DNA of 64,000 bases, from the NCBI GenBank assembly GCA_021822495.1, contig JAKAQO010000004.1, positions 123,152-187,151 of the forward strand. Direction: 5' to 3'. Positions 32,770-41,045 of this stretch are shown piece after piece. Every line of letters starts with the position of its first letter. Position 1 is the first letter of the stretch. Below the pieces are notes generated by a model. The model did not search any database. It saw nothing but the letters and a program-made list of their open reading frames with translations, and had not been told where the DNA came from. A program made the translations under genes and the position numbers. This stretch comes from a bacterium. GTDB lineage: Bacteria; Elusimicrobiota; Elusimicrobia; UBA1565; UBA9628.

Positions 32770-33164
32770 TTATTTTTCTTGCGGTTTTGAACGGCAACCA
32801 GAGCCCGCTCAATCTTGGATTTTAGGATATCGATTTCAACGGGCTTGACGATATAGTCAACCGCGCCAAACAAAAGAGCGTCGTTTAAGGTCGCGGCGTC
32901 GGCAAGACCTGAGACGACAATAATGGGAATGTCAGAGTATTCAGCGGAAGCGCGAAGCTCCCGGGTAAAACCGATGCCGTCTTCTCCCGGCATCATGATA
33001 TCCATCAAAATCAAGTTGGGCTTGCGAACGCGAATGGCTTCGCGCGCCTCTTTCGCGCTTAAAGCGACGGCGGCGTCATAGCCCAAAAGCGGCAAGGTTT
33101 TTTCATAAAACTCGCAAAGAGAGACCTCATCATCCACCGCCAAAACTAAATTTTTAGCCGCCAT
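32766..33164 (-). CDS. Stand-alone receiver domain response regulator
   Basis: From the ATG at 33164 (AAGGAGAA upstream) it is 132 residues, a CheY-like receiver with acidic pocket D-D-E, phosphoacceptor Asp in LILMDIMMP, the Thr/Ser switch in V-V-S-G and the Lys in V-K-P. There is no output domain. It overlaps the mauE-like gene and the amgK-like gene, so it is in the disulfide/cell-wall operon. A partner kinase is not in the neighbourhood; the phosphate donor is unknown. Confidence 0.88.
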   Translation of the reverse strand: MAAKNLVLAVDDEVSLCEFYEKTLPLLGYDAAVALSAKEAREAIRVRKPNLILMDIMMPGEDGIGFTRELRASAEYSDIPIIVVSGLADAATLNDALLFGAVDYIVKPVEIDILKSKIERALVAVQNRKKNK

Positions 33165-33663
33165 GGTTCTCCTTCGGCCCGGACCAAGAATCAAGAGCCC
33201 ATAGCGGCCGCACTTTAAACACAATCAAAGATAAAACAATCAACGTAAAATCAACCCCAATCATTATTCTGGGTTCTGGGTGAAAAGAAGCGCCAAAACA
33301 ACCGCAACTGGGTAGTTCAATTCCGCGAATTTTGAGAGACAAAAGCGCGAAATCAAAAGCGATAAACAAAATCCCGGAGGCGGCGGAAGCAAGACGCAAG
33401 GCATATCCGGTTAAAAGGCTATACCCTATCAATAACTCAACCCAGGGCAAAAAAGTCGCCATGGTCAGGGCTGTCGATGGAGACACCAAATTATAGGCCT
33501 GAATAATTAAAGCGAACTCTTCCTTGGGCGCCGCCAATTTAGAAACCGCAGCCGCAATTAAAACAGCCCCGATTAAAATTCGGGCCAAGACGGATACAAA
33601 CTGGAAAATCTTCCCAGAATTAGAATTTGCGGCAACCGCGGGCTTCTCGACTGGATTATCCAT
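33154..33663 (-). CDS. MauE/DoxX-like membrane protein
   Basis: A 169-residue four-helix membrane protein with A-R-I-L-I-G-A-V-L-I and S-K-L-A near the first helix and a Cys pair (P-S-C-G-C-F-G) between helices 3 and 4, as in MauE-type members of the DoxX-like superfamily. MauE-like proteins pair with DsbA- or thioredoxin-like partners for electron transfer to periplasmic disulfides. The gene overlaps the DsbA-like gene by eight bases, which supports this. Confidence 0.82.
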   Translation of the reverse strand: MDNPVEKPAVAANSNSGKIFQFVSVLARILIGAVLIAAAVSKLAAPKEEFALIIQAYNLVSPSTALTMATFLPWVELLIGYSLLTGYALRLASAASGILFIAFDFALLSLKIRGIELPSCGCFGASFHPEPRIMIGVDFTLIVLSLIVFKVRPLWALDSWSGPKENHGG

Positions 33664-34279
33664 TTTTCTTGCCTAAAATCTTATCGATCCAAATAGGCCC
33701 CAAAGCCGAAAGTTGAAGCCCCCCGATAAATCTTTTTCCATTAATAAAAAAAGTCGGGGTCGCATCAACCCAGCGCCGATTCCCTTCATCAATATCGGCT
33801 TGAATCAAAGCGGCGGTCTTGGGATCTTTGAGGCAAGCCTTATAGGTTGCGTTGTCCAACCCCAAAGACTTAACATAGGCCTCAATGGCCTCAGGAGGAG
33901 ATTTTGCGTTCACCCATTCATCCTGATGATCGTATAAGAGATCGTGAAACTCCCAGAACTTGCCCTGCTCTCCCACGCACTCAGCCGCAATTGCCGCGGT
34001 CTTGGCCCAGGGATGAATGCGCTCTAAGGGAAAATCCTTAAAGATAAAACGCACCTTATCTCCATATAAAGCCAAAAGCTGCTTTCTAGGGCCTTCCGCC
34101 GAAAGGCAAGCAGGACACTCAAAGTCGGAGAACTCGGCAATCGTGACCGGAGCGTTCGCCGGGCCTTCAATGCGGTAAGAAGGCGCGGTCTCAACATAGG
34201 GCTTACGGCTCTTCTTGGCTAAAAATCCGGTCAACGCAACCAAGGCTAAAACCATAAGACCGCCATAAAAGCGCTTCAT
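33656..34279 (-). CDS. DsbA-like thioredoxin-fold oxidoreductase, membrane-anchored
   Basis: A 207-residue protein with an N-terminal signal or anchor (about 5-20), then a DsbA/BdbD-type domain: A-P-V-T-I-A-E-F-S-D-F-E-C-P-A-C with active site CPAC, and V-D-A-T-P-T-F-F-I-N-G-K with the cis-Pro. It oxidises or isomerises disulfides outside the cytoplasm, probably with the MauE-like protein. TAGAAT ends seven bases before the ATG and there is no Shine-Dalgarno, so the mRNA may be leaderless. Confidence 0.88.
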   Translation of the reverse strand: MKRFYGGLMVLALVALTGFLAKKSRKPYVETAPSYRIEGPANAPVTIAEFSDFECPACLSAEGPRKQLLALYGDKVRFIFKDFPLERIHPWAKTAAIAAECVGEQGKFWEFHDLLYDHQDEWVNAKSPPEAIEAYVKSLGLDNATYKACLKDPKTAALIQADIDEGNRRWVDATPTFFINGKRFIGGLQLSALGPIWIDKILGKKNG

Positions 34280-34340
34280 CCCGATTATTCTACAAAACCT
34301 AAACGACTAAACTCCCTCGTCTCTTACGCCTCTTCCTAAA

Positions 34341-34383
34341 TAATTCTTATGGACGGCATTGTCTCGAGCCCTAAAGGACTATG
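34341..34383 (-). repeat. Dispersed imperfect palindrome, family 2, copy B
   Basis: Contains TAATTCTT, GGACGGCATTGTC and CGAGCCCTAAAG; on the minus strand it begins at the nrdJ stop codon with ATAGTCC. Homologous to 4072-4113 and 7456-7486, with a short internal deletion. Confidence 0.5.
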
Positions 34384-36895
34384 AGCACTCGGAAAAACCG
34401 CAGTCGTGACAAACGGGCCCAGGGCATCCGGACTCAAACGAAACGTTGGAAGAATAGCACTTCGGGCAATACGAAGTCATAGGCAAAGGCGCGGCTTCCG
34501 TCTTAGTCGGTCCTGAGGCATCTTCCAGCCATCCGGTTTTCTTTAAGTGCTGACGAAGAGCGATCGCGATGGCATGAGGAATTGAGTCCACCCGATTTTC
34601 CCCAAAACCGGACGGTCGATCGCCTTTGACGCAGTTCAGATGCTTTAAGACGCGAATGGGATCTCCTCCTTCCGCGAAATACTTGGACAAGAGAATTCCC
34701 ACCAAAGAAGTCAGCCCTGAAATCTCGGTTCCCAGAGGCGGAATGTTGGTAAACATCTGGTAAGGGCCCCTTTCGTCGTAATTGATGTGAATATGGAGCG
34801 GCCCGTAACCGGTTCGCATCTGGTAATACTCGGAAGAAACGCCAAAGGCCCGTTGAACTGATTCGCGGCGATTCTTTTTCTCCTGGGCCGGAGCGATATT
34901 CAAAACCTGCTGGGCTTTCGAACCATCGCGGTAGATCGTAATTCCCTTGCAGTTAAGCTCATAGGCCAAGAGATAAGAGCGGCGAACATCTTCCACTGTC
35001 GCGGAATGCGGAAGGTTAATGGTCTTTGAAACTCCGTTGTCCGTATGCTTTTGAAACGCCGCCTGAATGCGGACATGGTCCTCAATTCCAACGTCATGGG
35101 CAGTCGGAAATAGGGATTGGATTTTAGCCGGAATAGCTGAGAGCCCCCGAACGGACTTGTGGTTTTTATCAATCAATCCCCACAGTTCTTTTTCCGAGAG
35201 TCCAAAGAAATTATTTTCCTTGGCGATACGCTGGAAAAGAGGATTGATCTCGAAAAAAACGTCTTTGTCCGCCGGCTTTTCTCCGTTTTTAATTTTGGCG
35301 AGGGCTTGGGCGTTGTAGCGGGTGTAGGCAATCGCAAAGAAAGGCTCGATTCCTCCTCCTTGAAGTCCGGCGGAAATCGCGATCGTTCCAGTCGGCGCGA
35401 TAGTCGTGCGCGCGCAGTGTCTCGGAGTGCGATTCTCCCCTCTGAAATAAGAGCCTTCCGGATCATAGATAGAGTTCTTCCAGTTTGGAAATACGCCGCG
35501 CTCCTTGGCCAATTCCTCGGAGGCATTGAGGGCCGAGTCGTTAATGGAATGCATTAACTTTTCGGCAAAAGAGAAACAAGCCTCGGAATCATAAGCGATT
35601 CCGACTTTCACCAAAGCCTCGGCAAAGCCCATGACGCCAAGACCAATTCGGCGATTCCCCTTGGCCATCCGCTCGATTTCAGGAAGGGGATAATTGTTGA
35701 CCTCAATCACGTCATCTAAAAAGCGAACCGCAACCCGAACCGCTTCGCCCAATTTCTTAAAATCAAATTCTCCCACCATGATAGGTCCATGGACGAAATT
35801 TGAAAGATTAATGGAACCCAAATTACAAGGCTCCCAGGGCAAAAGCGGCTGCTCGCCGCAAGGGTTGGTTGACTCAATCTGCCCAAGAGCGGGAGTCGGG
35901 TTGGAGCCCGAGGAATTAATCCGGTCAATGACAATCATGCCCGGATCCCCGGTCTTCCACGCTTGTTCGACCATTAAATCAAAAATTTCGCGCGCCTTGA
36001 CGCGTCCGGCGGGTTCTTTAGTCCGAGGATTTAAAAGATCGTACTCGGAATCAGCGGCCACCGCTTTCATGAAAGTCTCGTCAATGGCGACTGAGACGTT
36101 GAAATTCTCCATGACTCCAGGCTGGGATTTAAGGGTGATAAAATCCTTGATCTCGGGATGGGTGTAATGCAAAATGCCCATGTTCGCCCCTCTGCGAGTT
36201 CCGCCCTGCTTAACGACTTCCGTCATTTTGTCGAAAAGCTGCATGAAGGAAATCGCGCCGGAAGCGACTCCGTGAGTTTTCTTGACCAAATCTCCCCGAG
36301 AGCGAAGCCGACTAAAAGCGAAACCCGTCCCGCCGCCGGACTTTTGAATCAAGGACTGAGCGGACAAAGCGTCGTTGATGCCTTCCATGGAATCCGCCAC
36401 GGGAAGAACGTAGCAGGCAGACAACTGCTGCAAATCCCGTCCCGCGTTCATCAAGGTCGGAGAATTGGGCAAAAAATCCCAAGAGGACATCAAGGCAAAG
36501 AATTTATCTTCCCATTCGGACACCAAGGCTTGCGCGGTTTTATTTTTCTGGAAAATTTTCTCAAGATTCGACATCAAATGCGCAAAGTTTTTTTCGCGTT
36601 CGGAAGAAGGACGCAACCCCTCGTGAAAGAGATTCATCCGCGAAACGCCGTTTCCGGAAACGGCGGGAATTTTTTCAACAGAAACGTGAACGCCTTCAAA
36701 CGCCCCCCATTCCTCGGCGCGAGAATCGTAAAGAATTTCAGCCAGAGCGATATTATGAGCCACTCCCCTCAGCCAAGACTCCACCGATGCCGCATCCCGG
36801 AGGTATTTATCTTTAATAACCTTTAATTGATTTTCGGTGACTGAAACAGTTCCCAATGAATTTGAATTTTTTTCAAGCGATGTTTTATGGCTCAT
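34379..36895 (-). CDS. nrdJ: Adenosylcobalamin-dependent ribonucleotide reductase (class II)
   Basis: Reduces ribonucleotides to deoxyribonucleotides using B12. The 838-residue protein has the catalytic core motifs Q-L-S-A-C-Y-V-L-P, S-G-G-G-T-G-F-A-F-S-R-L-R, N-P-C-G-E-Q-P-L-L and A-P-T-G-T-I-A, and a C-terminal Cys-rich tail (C-P-K-C, C-P-G-P-V-C-H-D-C) that carries electrons from thioredoxin and binds zinc. No class I or III enzyme is in the window. The promoter overlaps an inverted repeat (36935-36958); no cobalamin riboswitch is visible in the short leader. Confidence 0.93.
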   Translation of the reverse strand: MSHKTSLEKNSNSLGTVSVTENQLKVIKDKYLRDAASVESWLRGVAHNIALAEILYDSRAEEWGAFEGVHVSVEKIPAVSGNGVSRMNLFHEGLRPSSEREKNFAHLMSNLEKIFQKNKTAQALVSEWEDKFFALMSSWDFLPNSPTLMNAGRDLQQLSACYVLPVADSMEGINDALSAQSLIQKSGGGTGFAFSRLRSRGDLVKKTHGVASGAISFMQLFDKMTEVVKQGGTRRGANMGILHYTHPEIKDFITLKSQPGVMENFNVSVAIDETFMKAVAADSEYDLLNPRTKEPAGRVKAREIFDLMVEQAWKTGDPGMIVIDRINSSGSNPTPALGQIESTNPCGEQPLLPWEPCNLGSINLSNFVHGPIMVGEFDFKKLGEAVRVAVRFLDDVIEVNNYPLPEIERMAKGNRRIGLGVMGFAEALVKVGIAYDSEACFSFAEKLMHSINDSALNASEELAKERGVFPNWKNSIYDPEGSYFRGENRTPRHCARTTIAPTGTIAISAGLQGGGIEPFFAIAYTRYNAQALAKIKNGEKPADKDVFFEINPLFQRIAKENNFFGLSEKELWGLIDKNHKSVRGLSAIPAKIQSLFPTAHDVGIEDHVRIQAAFQKHTDNGVSKTINLPHSATVEDVRRSYLLAYELNCKGITIYRDGSKAQQVLNIAPAQEKKNRRESVQRAFGVSSEYYQMRTGYGPLHIHINYDERGPYQMFTNIPPLGTEISGLTSLVGILLSKYFAEGGDPIRVLKHLNCVKGDRPSGFGENRVDSIPHAIAIALRQHLKKTGWLEDASGPTKTEAAPLPMTSYCPKCYSSNVSFESGCPGPVCHDCGFSECS

Positions 36896-36934
36896 GATTA
36901 ACCCCCGGGTCTAAAAATTTTTATGAAAGAAATA

Positions 36935-36958
36935 AACGGTAACAAGAAGTTTACCGTT
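36935..36958. promoter_or_regulatory. Inverted repeat over the nrdJ -10 box
   Basis: AACGGTAA (36935-36942) and TTACCGTT (36951-36958), perfect 8-base arms. The nrdJ -10 box lies within the right arm and spacer, so binding would block the promoter. It does not match the NrdR box. A ridA terminator is an alternative reading. Confidence 0.6.
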
Positions 36959-36976
36959 ACAAAAGGCTTCTGTCAA
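36948..36976 (-). promoter_or_regulatory. Promoter of nrdJ
   Basis: TTGACA (36976-36971), 17 bases, TAAACT (36953-36948). The -35 is inside a second short inverted repeat, GTCAAG-GT-CTTGAC (36972-36985). Confidence 0.7.
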
Positions 36977-36998
36977 GGTCTTGACAAAACCCAGAATT

Positions 36999-37385
36999 TT
37001 ATTTTCGGACCGCCACGGCGTCAATCTCAATCAAAACGCCCTTGGGAAGGGCTTTAACTTCAACGGTTGCGCGCGCGGGATAAGGCTGGCTAAAATGAGC
37101 GGCATAGGCTTCATTCATCGCCGGAAATTGGGAAAGATCCGTCATGTAAACCGTCGTTTTGACCACATCCGCCAGGGATAAACCGACTGTCCGCAAAATG
37201 GCGTCAATTTGCCCCAAGCATTGGTTGGTCAACTCCGCAATCGTTCCTTTGACCAAATTTCCAGAGGGATCGGCGGGAATTTGACCGGAAACAAAGATGA
37301 GATTTCCCATTTGAACGGCTTGAGAATACGGACCAATCGCCTTCGGCGCGAGATCGCTGTGAAGGGCTTGTTTTTCGTTGTTCAT
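36999..37385 (-). CDS. ridA: RidA-family enamine/imine deaminase
   Basis: A 128-residue YjgF/YER057c/UK114 protein that hydrolyses reactive 2-aminoacrylate and related intermediates. Family motifs A-P-K-A-I-G-P-Y-S-Q-A, S-G-Q-I-P and the C-terminal R-A-T-V-E-V-K-A-L-P with the conserved Arg, then I-E-I-D-A-V-A. The ATG overlaps the rho stop by four bases, so it is the last gene of the rho transcript before the nrdJ promoter. Confidence 0.93.
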   Translation of the reverse strand: MNNEKQALHSDLAPKAIGPYSQAVQMGNLIFVSGQIPADPSGNLVKGTIAELTNQCLGQIDAILRTVGLSLADVVKTTVYMTDLSQFPAMNEAYAAHFSQPYPARATVEVKALPKGVLIEIDAVAVRK

Positions 37386-38410
37386 TTAAGAGCTCCTAGT
37401 AACGCGTGATTTGTTTTATGCGTACGCATGAGTTCCAGCAAAGACTTTAAGGCCTCCGTGTCGCCTTTATCCGCCAAAAGCCTCCTTAGCTTCCAGACGC
37501 CTTCGAGGACATCGGGCGGAAACAATTTTTCTTCCTTTCTAGTTCCAGAATCGCGCACCTTCATCGCTGGAAAAAGCCGCATCTCCGCAGCCGATCGTGA
37601 AAGAACGATCTCCATGTTTCCCGTGCCTTTAAACTCCTGGAATATAATATCATCCATTTTGCTCCCCGTGTCAACCAGGATTGTCGCAATAATGGTAAGT
37701 GACCCTCCCTCTTCCAGTTTTCTCGCGGCTCCGAAAAAGCGGCGCGGAACTTCCATGGCCCGGGAATCAAGCCCACCCGTCATGGTTCTTGATCCGCCAG
37801 CGAACTGATTGTGAACGCGCGAAAGCCTCGTTAAGGAATCCAGCAAAATCAAGACATCCGCGCCTCCTGCCGCGTCCGCTATGGCTTTTCCCATCAACCC
37901 CTCCGCAGTCGCCACGTGTTCCTGATAGCTTCTGTCGCTGGAAGACGCCGACACCTCGGCCTTCACGCTCCTTTTAAAGTCCGTCACTTCCTCGGGACGC
38001 TCATCCACCAAAAGGCAATACTGTTTGATATTGGGGTCTACCGCGTAAACGGTATTTGACAGCGATTTTAGAATCGTGGTCTTTCCCGCCTTGGGAGGAG
38101 CGACAATCAGCCCTCGGGTTCCGCGTCCGATGGGGCACAATAAATCCATCGCGCGCATCGTCAAATCCGAGGAGCCCTTTTCCAATTGAATCCACTGATG
38201 AGGGTCAACCGGAGTCTTATCAGCGAAAGCCTTTTCTATTTCGCTTAAAACCCGGGGGGTTCTAGCCTCCATGGTTCCCATCCCTCCGGAATTGGGATTA
38301 TTGTTTTGTCTCTTATTCCATCTCTGCCCGGGACGGTTGCGATAACGAGGACGGAATCTCCTCCGTCCGAAATGCCCGCCGCCCGATCCTTGTTTTTCAG
38401 GGTTATTCAT
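37382..38410 (-). CDS. rho: Transcription termination factor Rho, short form without OB-fold
   Basis: RNA-dependent hexameric ATPase. From the ATG at 38410 (GGAGG upstream) it has 342 residues against about 420 in standard Rho. The ATPase half is complete: P-loop APPKAGKTT (104-112), V-D-E-R-P-E-E-V, Walker B V-L-I-L-L-D-S-L-T-R, and the R-loop and Q-loop regions. The N-terminal helical and cold-shock-like OB domain that binds C-rich RNA is missing, replaced by about 50 Arg/Gly/Asn-rich residues (G-R-R-R-F-R-P-R-Y-R-N-R). The alternative longer frame (38470) adds no OB fold. Overlaps neighbours on both sides. Confidence 0.93.
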   Translation of the reverse strand: MNNPEKQGSGGGHFGRRRFRPRYRNRPGQRWNKRQNNNPNSGGMGTMEARTPRVLSEIEKAFADKTPVDPHQWIQLEKGSSDLTMRAMDLLCPIGRGTRGLIVAPPKAGKTTILKSLSNTVYAVDPNIKQYCLLVDERPEEVTDFKRSVKAEVSASSSDRSYQEHVATAEGLMGKAIADAAGGADVLILLDSLTRLSRVHNQFAGGSRTMTGGLDSRAMEVPRRFFGAARKLEEGGSLTIIATILVDTGSKMDDIIFQEFKGTGNMEIVLSRSAAEMRLFPAMKVRDSGTRKEEKLFPPDVLEGVWKLRRLLADKGDTEALKSLLELMRTHKTNHALLGALK

Positions 38411-39003
38411 GCCTTCTGCCTCCGCTGTCGATGCGCGACTTCTTCTAGTCCCGTAAAATGTCCCTTCCAATGAACTTCCAATGCCTCAACAATGTGAGTC
38501 ATAAACAAGCCCGCCACCTCAGCCGCCACAGACGCCGAGGAAGGCGCAAAAAAATATTTTTCCGATAAATGGTCCCAAGGAACGCTGCCTGTCTTGGAAT
38601 AAAATTTGAGATATCTAAGCTCAATCATTATTTCTCTCAACGAACTTTCAAAATTAAGTTGTGCCGCGCGCTCGACCAACAAATCCCCTTGCCAATAAGT
38701 TTCCCAGTCCGGTTTGGAAATTTGAGACAACGCCTCCGTGGCTCTTTTTTCCGAGTCTTTTTCCATAATCCAGCGCGACCAGACCGAGAGAATTCCCAAG
38801 GACCTCAAGATGGGCAAGGCTTCTATTTCATGCCCATGCGAGATTAATAAGGCAATAGCGTTTGAAGAGGCCACGGCGCGAGAAGCAAAAACAACCAAGA
38901 CCGAATCCACGGGATTTTGGAAATTGATATCTTTGCCTAATCGGCTCAACCCATTATCAATGGAAGCCTTGGCCCGCGCCATCAAAGAAATCGTTTGGTT
39001 CAT
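38407..39003 (-). CDS. Uncharacterised mostly helical protein
   Basis: A 198-residue protein (ATG at 39003; an in-frame TTG at 39012 adds three residues). It appears all-alpha, with a segment S-R-A-V-A-S-S-N-A-I-A-L-L-I-S-H-G-H-E-I-E-A-L-P-I spread over about 47-70 that faintly recalls the DUF5677 group. No clear motif. It lies between murI and rho with overlaps, so is co-transcribed. I assign no function. Confidence 0.6.
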   Translation of the reverse strand: MNQTISLMARAKASIDNGLSRLGKDINFQNPVDSVLVVFASRAVASSNAIALLISHGHEIEALPILRSLGILSVWSRWIMEKDSEKRATEALSQISKPDWETYWQGDLLVERAAQLNFESSLREIMIELRYLKFYSKTGSVPWDHLSEKYFFAPSSASVAAEVAGLFMTHIVEALEVHWKGHFTGLEEVAHRQRRQKA

Positions 39004-39004
39004 G

Positions 39005-39844
39005 TTATTCAAAATTTTTCTTTAAAACCTGTTTCACCGTAATCTTGGATCCAAGAAATCGCCGGGAGAGCCTCAAAAATCTATCTGGATCGTCAGAGGC
39101 GTAAAAGCGGGACCAGCCTCGGCCTTTTTTCTTCCTTAAATTAAGAGACTCTAATATTTTTTGAAATTCCCTGGCCGTTTCTTCTCCAGAATCAATCAAG
39201 GAAACCTTTTTTCCCATTACGCGTGAGATGACTGACCTAATTACGGGGTAATGGGTGCAGCCCAAAACCAAGGAATCCACCCGCGCTTTTTGAAAAGGCT
39301 TTAAGTAAATTCGCGCCACATCTTCCGTTACCTTATAATTCCACCATCCCTCTTCAACCAAAGGAACAAAAAGAGGGCACGCCGCTTGAAGCACGCGGAC
39401 TTCTGGTAAAATTTTTTTTATTTCTTTCGCGTAAGCGCCGGACCTCACGGTCCTCTCGGTCCCAATCACCCCGATGCGCCGAGACGCCATCCGAGCGCAA
39501 GCCCGGGCTCCGGGAACAATAACCCCTTCAACCGGAACAGAAACGGCTTTTTTAATTTCGGATAAAGCCACCGCGCTGGAAGTATTGCACGCCACCACCA
39601 AGGCCTTAATCCCCTGCTGGCACAAGAAACGGGCAATCTCAACCGAAAACTGAACAATGGACGCTTTGGATTTTGAACCGTATGGCAAATGCGCAGTATC
39701 TCCGAAATAAATCATATCCTCTTCCGGCATTAAGGCGCGCAGAGATTTAAAAACAGTCAGCCCTCCAATGCCGGAGTCGAATACTCCAATGGGACGCTCG
39801 GATTCCTGGATGCTATTTCTTTGGGGTTTTGATTTTTTTTGCAT
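39005..39844 (-). CDS. murI: Glutamate racemase
   Basis: Makes D-glutamate for peptidoglycan. The ATG at 39844 gives 279 residues; a longer start (39898) is less likely because it lies deeper in the upstream gene. Motifs: G-V-F-D-S-G-I-G-G-L-T-V, Y-F-G-D-T-A-H-L-P-Y-G, and the two catalytic Cys in V-V-A-C-N-T-S-S and L-G-C-T-H-Y-P. It overlaps the amidase gene by 32 bases and is part of the cell-wall block. Confidence 0.93.
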   Translation of the reverse strand: MQKKSKPQRNSIQESERPIGVFDSGIGGLTVFKSLRALMPEEDMIYFGDTAHLPYGSKSKASIVQFSVEIARFLCQQGIKALVVACNTSSAVALSEIKKAVSVPVEGVIVPGARACARMASRRIGVIGTERTVRSGAYAKEIKKILPEVRVLQAACPLFVPLVEEGWWNYKVTEDVARIYLKPFQKARVDSLVLGCTHYPVIRSVISRVMGKKVSLIDSGEETAREFQKILESLNLRKKKGRGWSRFYASDDPDRFLRLSRRFLGSKITVKQVLKKNFE

Positions 39845-41045
39845 ACTCGATAATTCCGGCGTACAAACCGCGCATGAGACGGCGGCGAAAATTTTCATTT
39901 CTTAAATCCTGTTCATCTTTCGGGTTGGTGAGATATCCCATCTCAAAAAGAATGGCCGGGGCATGCGTCCCTCTTAGAACGTAAAAGCCGGCTTGTTCGA
40001 CTCCCCGGTCCGGAATATTAACCTCCCCGCCGGTTTCCCGGGAAACTAGTCCCGCGAATTCAGAAGAAGCGTTGACGTATTCCGTTTTCGACAGCTCCCC
40101 CAAAAGCATTTGAACCTCGGCCTGTTGGCGAAATTTGGATTCATAATTAATGGAAGAGTTTTCAAATTCCGCCAAACGTTGCGCGTGGGGGTCGGAAGCT
40201 TTTTCAGACATAAAATAAGTCTCAAACCCGGAATCTCGCGGGTCCTTGGCGGCATTGGAGTGAAGCGAAACAAATAAATCGGCCTTCCAATTATTGGCAA
40301 TTTCCGAACGTTTGGAAAGAGAAACAAAGGTGTCGTCATGACGAGTCAGACGAACTTCAAAAACGCCAGTTTTTTTAAGCAAACGAGCAAGCTCCAGAGC
40401 GGCTTTAAGGTTAATGTCTTTTTCAAGAGTCCCGTGAATACCCCGCGCTCCTGGGTCCTTGCCGCCGTGTCCAGGATCAACGACAATGCGGAGTTTTCTC
40501 ACCCAGATATGTCCATAACTCGGCTGCGTCTTGGCGACGGGAACCGCTTGAGGATGAGATGGGGCAACTGCCGCGGAAGAGGGTTTAGATTCCCCAATGG
40601 TTAAAAGCGCTTTAGGCGCGTCAAAAAAAGCCGGAATCCCGGACCAATCAGCAAAAGCGGGAGATTCCAAAAACGAAACCGGAATCCATGCCTCTGAAGC
40701 GCTCCACACAATGGGAGACTTAAGCGGAACGACCTTACCTGAGACAGAAGCGTCCTCCGCATTGGCCTCAAAAGCGACAATTTTTCCCAAACGGCTCAGT
40801 TCCACGATTTTTGACACCGGACGCCAATAGATTTGAGCTCCGTAAAGACGCGCCATTTCATTAGCGCTTAGAAAATAATTCGAACCCTCACGATAGCCGG
40901 AAACAATTTTTGGAGGACTTCCGGTATGAGCGAACGCGATGGAAATGGGAGATGCCTCGGCAAAAACCGAAAGCGGAAAAATAAACGGAACCGCCATCAA
41001 AAAGCGGCAAGAGAACATCGACGCGAAAAGGTTAAACTTCCTCAT
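39813..41045 (-). CDS. N-acetylmuramoyl-L-alanine amidase with N-terminal sensor-like domain
   Basis: A 410-residue exported hydrolase. After a signal peptide (cleavage near residue 29) comes a beta-rich domain like the copper-amine-oxidase N-terminal repeats (about 45-155), a Ser/Pro-rich linker, and an Amidase_3 catalytic domain (about 183-405) with V-V-D-P-G-H-G-G-K-D-P-G-A, E-K-D-I-N-L, L-T-R-H-D-D and S-L-H-S-N-A. It cleaves the amide between MurNAc and the stem peptide, in cell separation or wall turnover. The ATG overlaps the rng stop by four bases. Confidence 0.9.
   Translation of the reverse strand: MRKFNLFASMFSCRFLMAVPFIFPLSVFAEASPISIAFAHTGSPPKIVSGYREGSNYFLSANEMARLYGAQIYWRPVSKIVELSRLGKIVAFEANAEDASVSGKVVPLKSPIVWSASEAWIPVSFLESPAFADWSGIPAFFDAPKALLTIGESKPSSAAVAPSHPQAVPVAKTQPSYGHIWVRKLRIVVDPGHGGKDPGARGIHGTLEKDINLKAALELARLLKKTGVFEVRLTRHDDTFVSLSKRSEIANNWKADLFVSLHSNAAKDPRDSGFETYFMSEKASDPHAQRLAEFENSSINYESKFRQQAEVQMLLGELSKTEYVNASSEFAGLVSRETGGEVNIPDRGVEQAGFYVLRGTHAPAILFEMGYLTNPKDEQDLRNENFRRRLMRGLYAGIIEYAKKIKTPKK

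Noticed and set aside
36158..36826. Plus-strand frame of 222 codons
   Set aside because: Antisense to the N-terminal part of nrdJ.
36896..36998. Cobalamin riboswitch before nrdJ
   Set aside because: The gap between promoter and ATG is about 45 bases and lacks the B12-box; far too short for the element.
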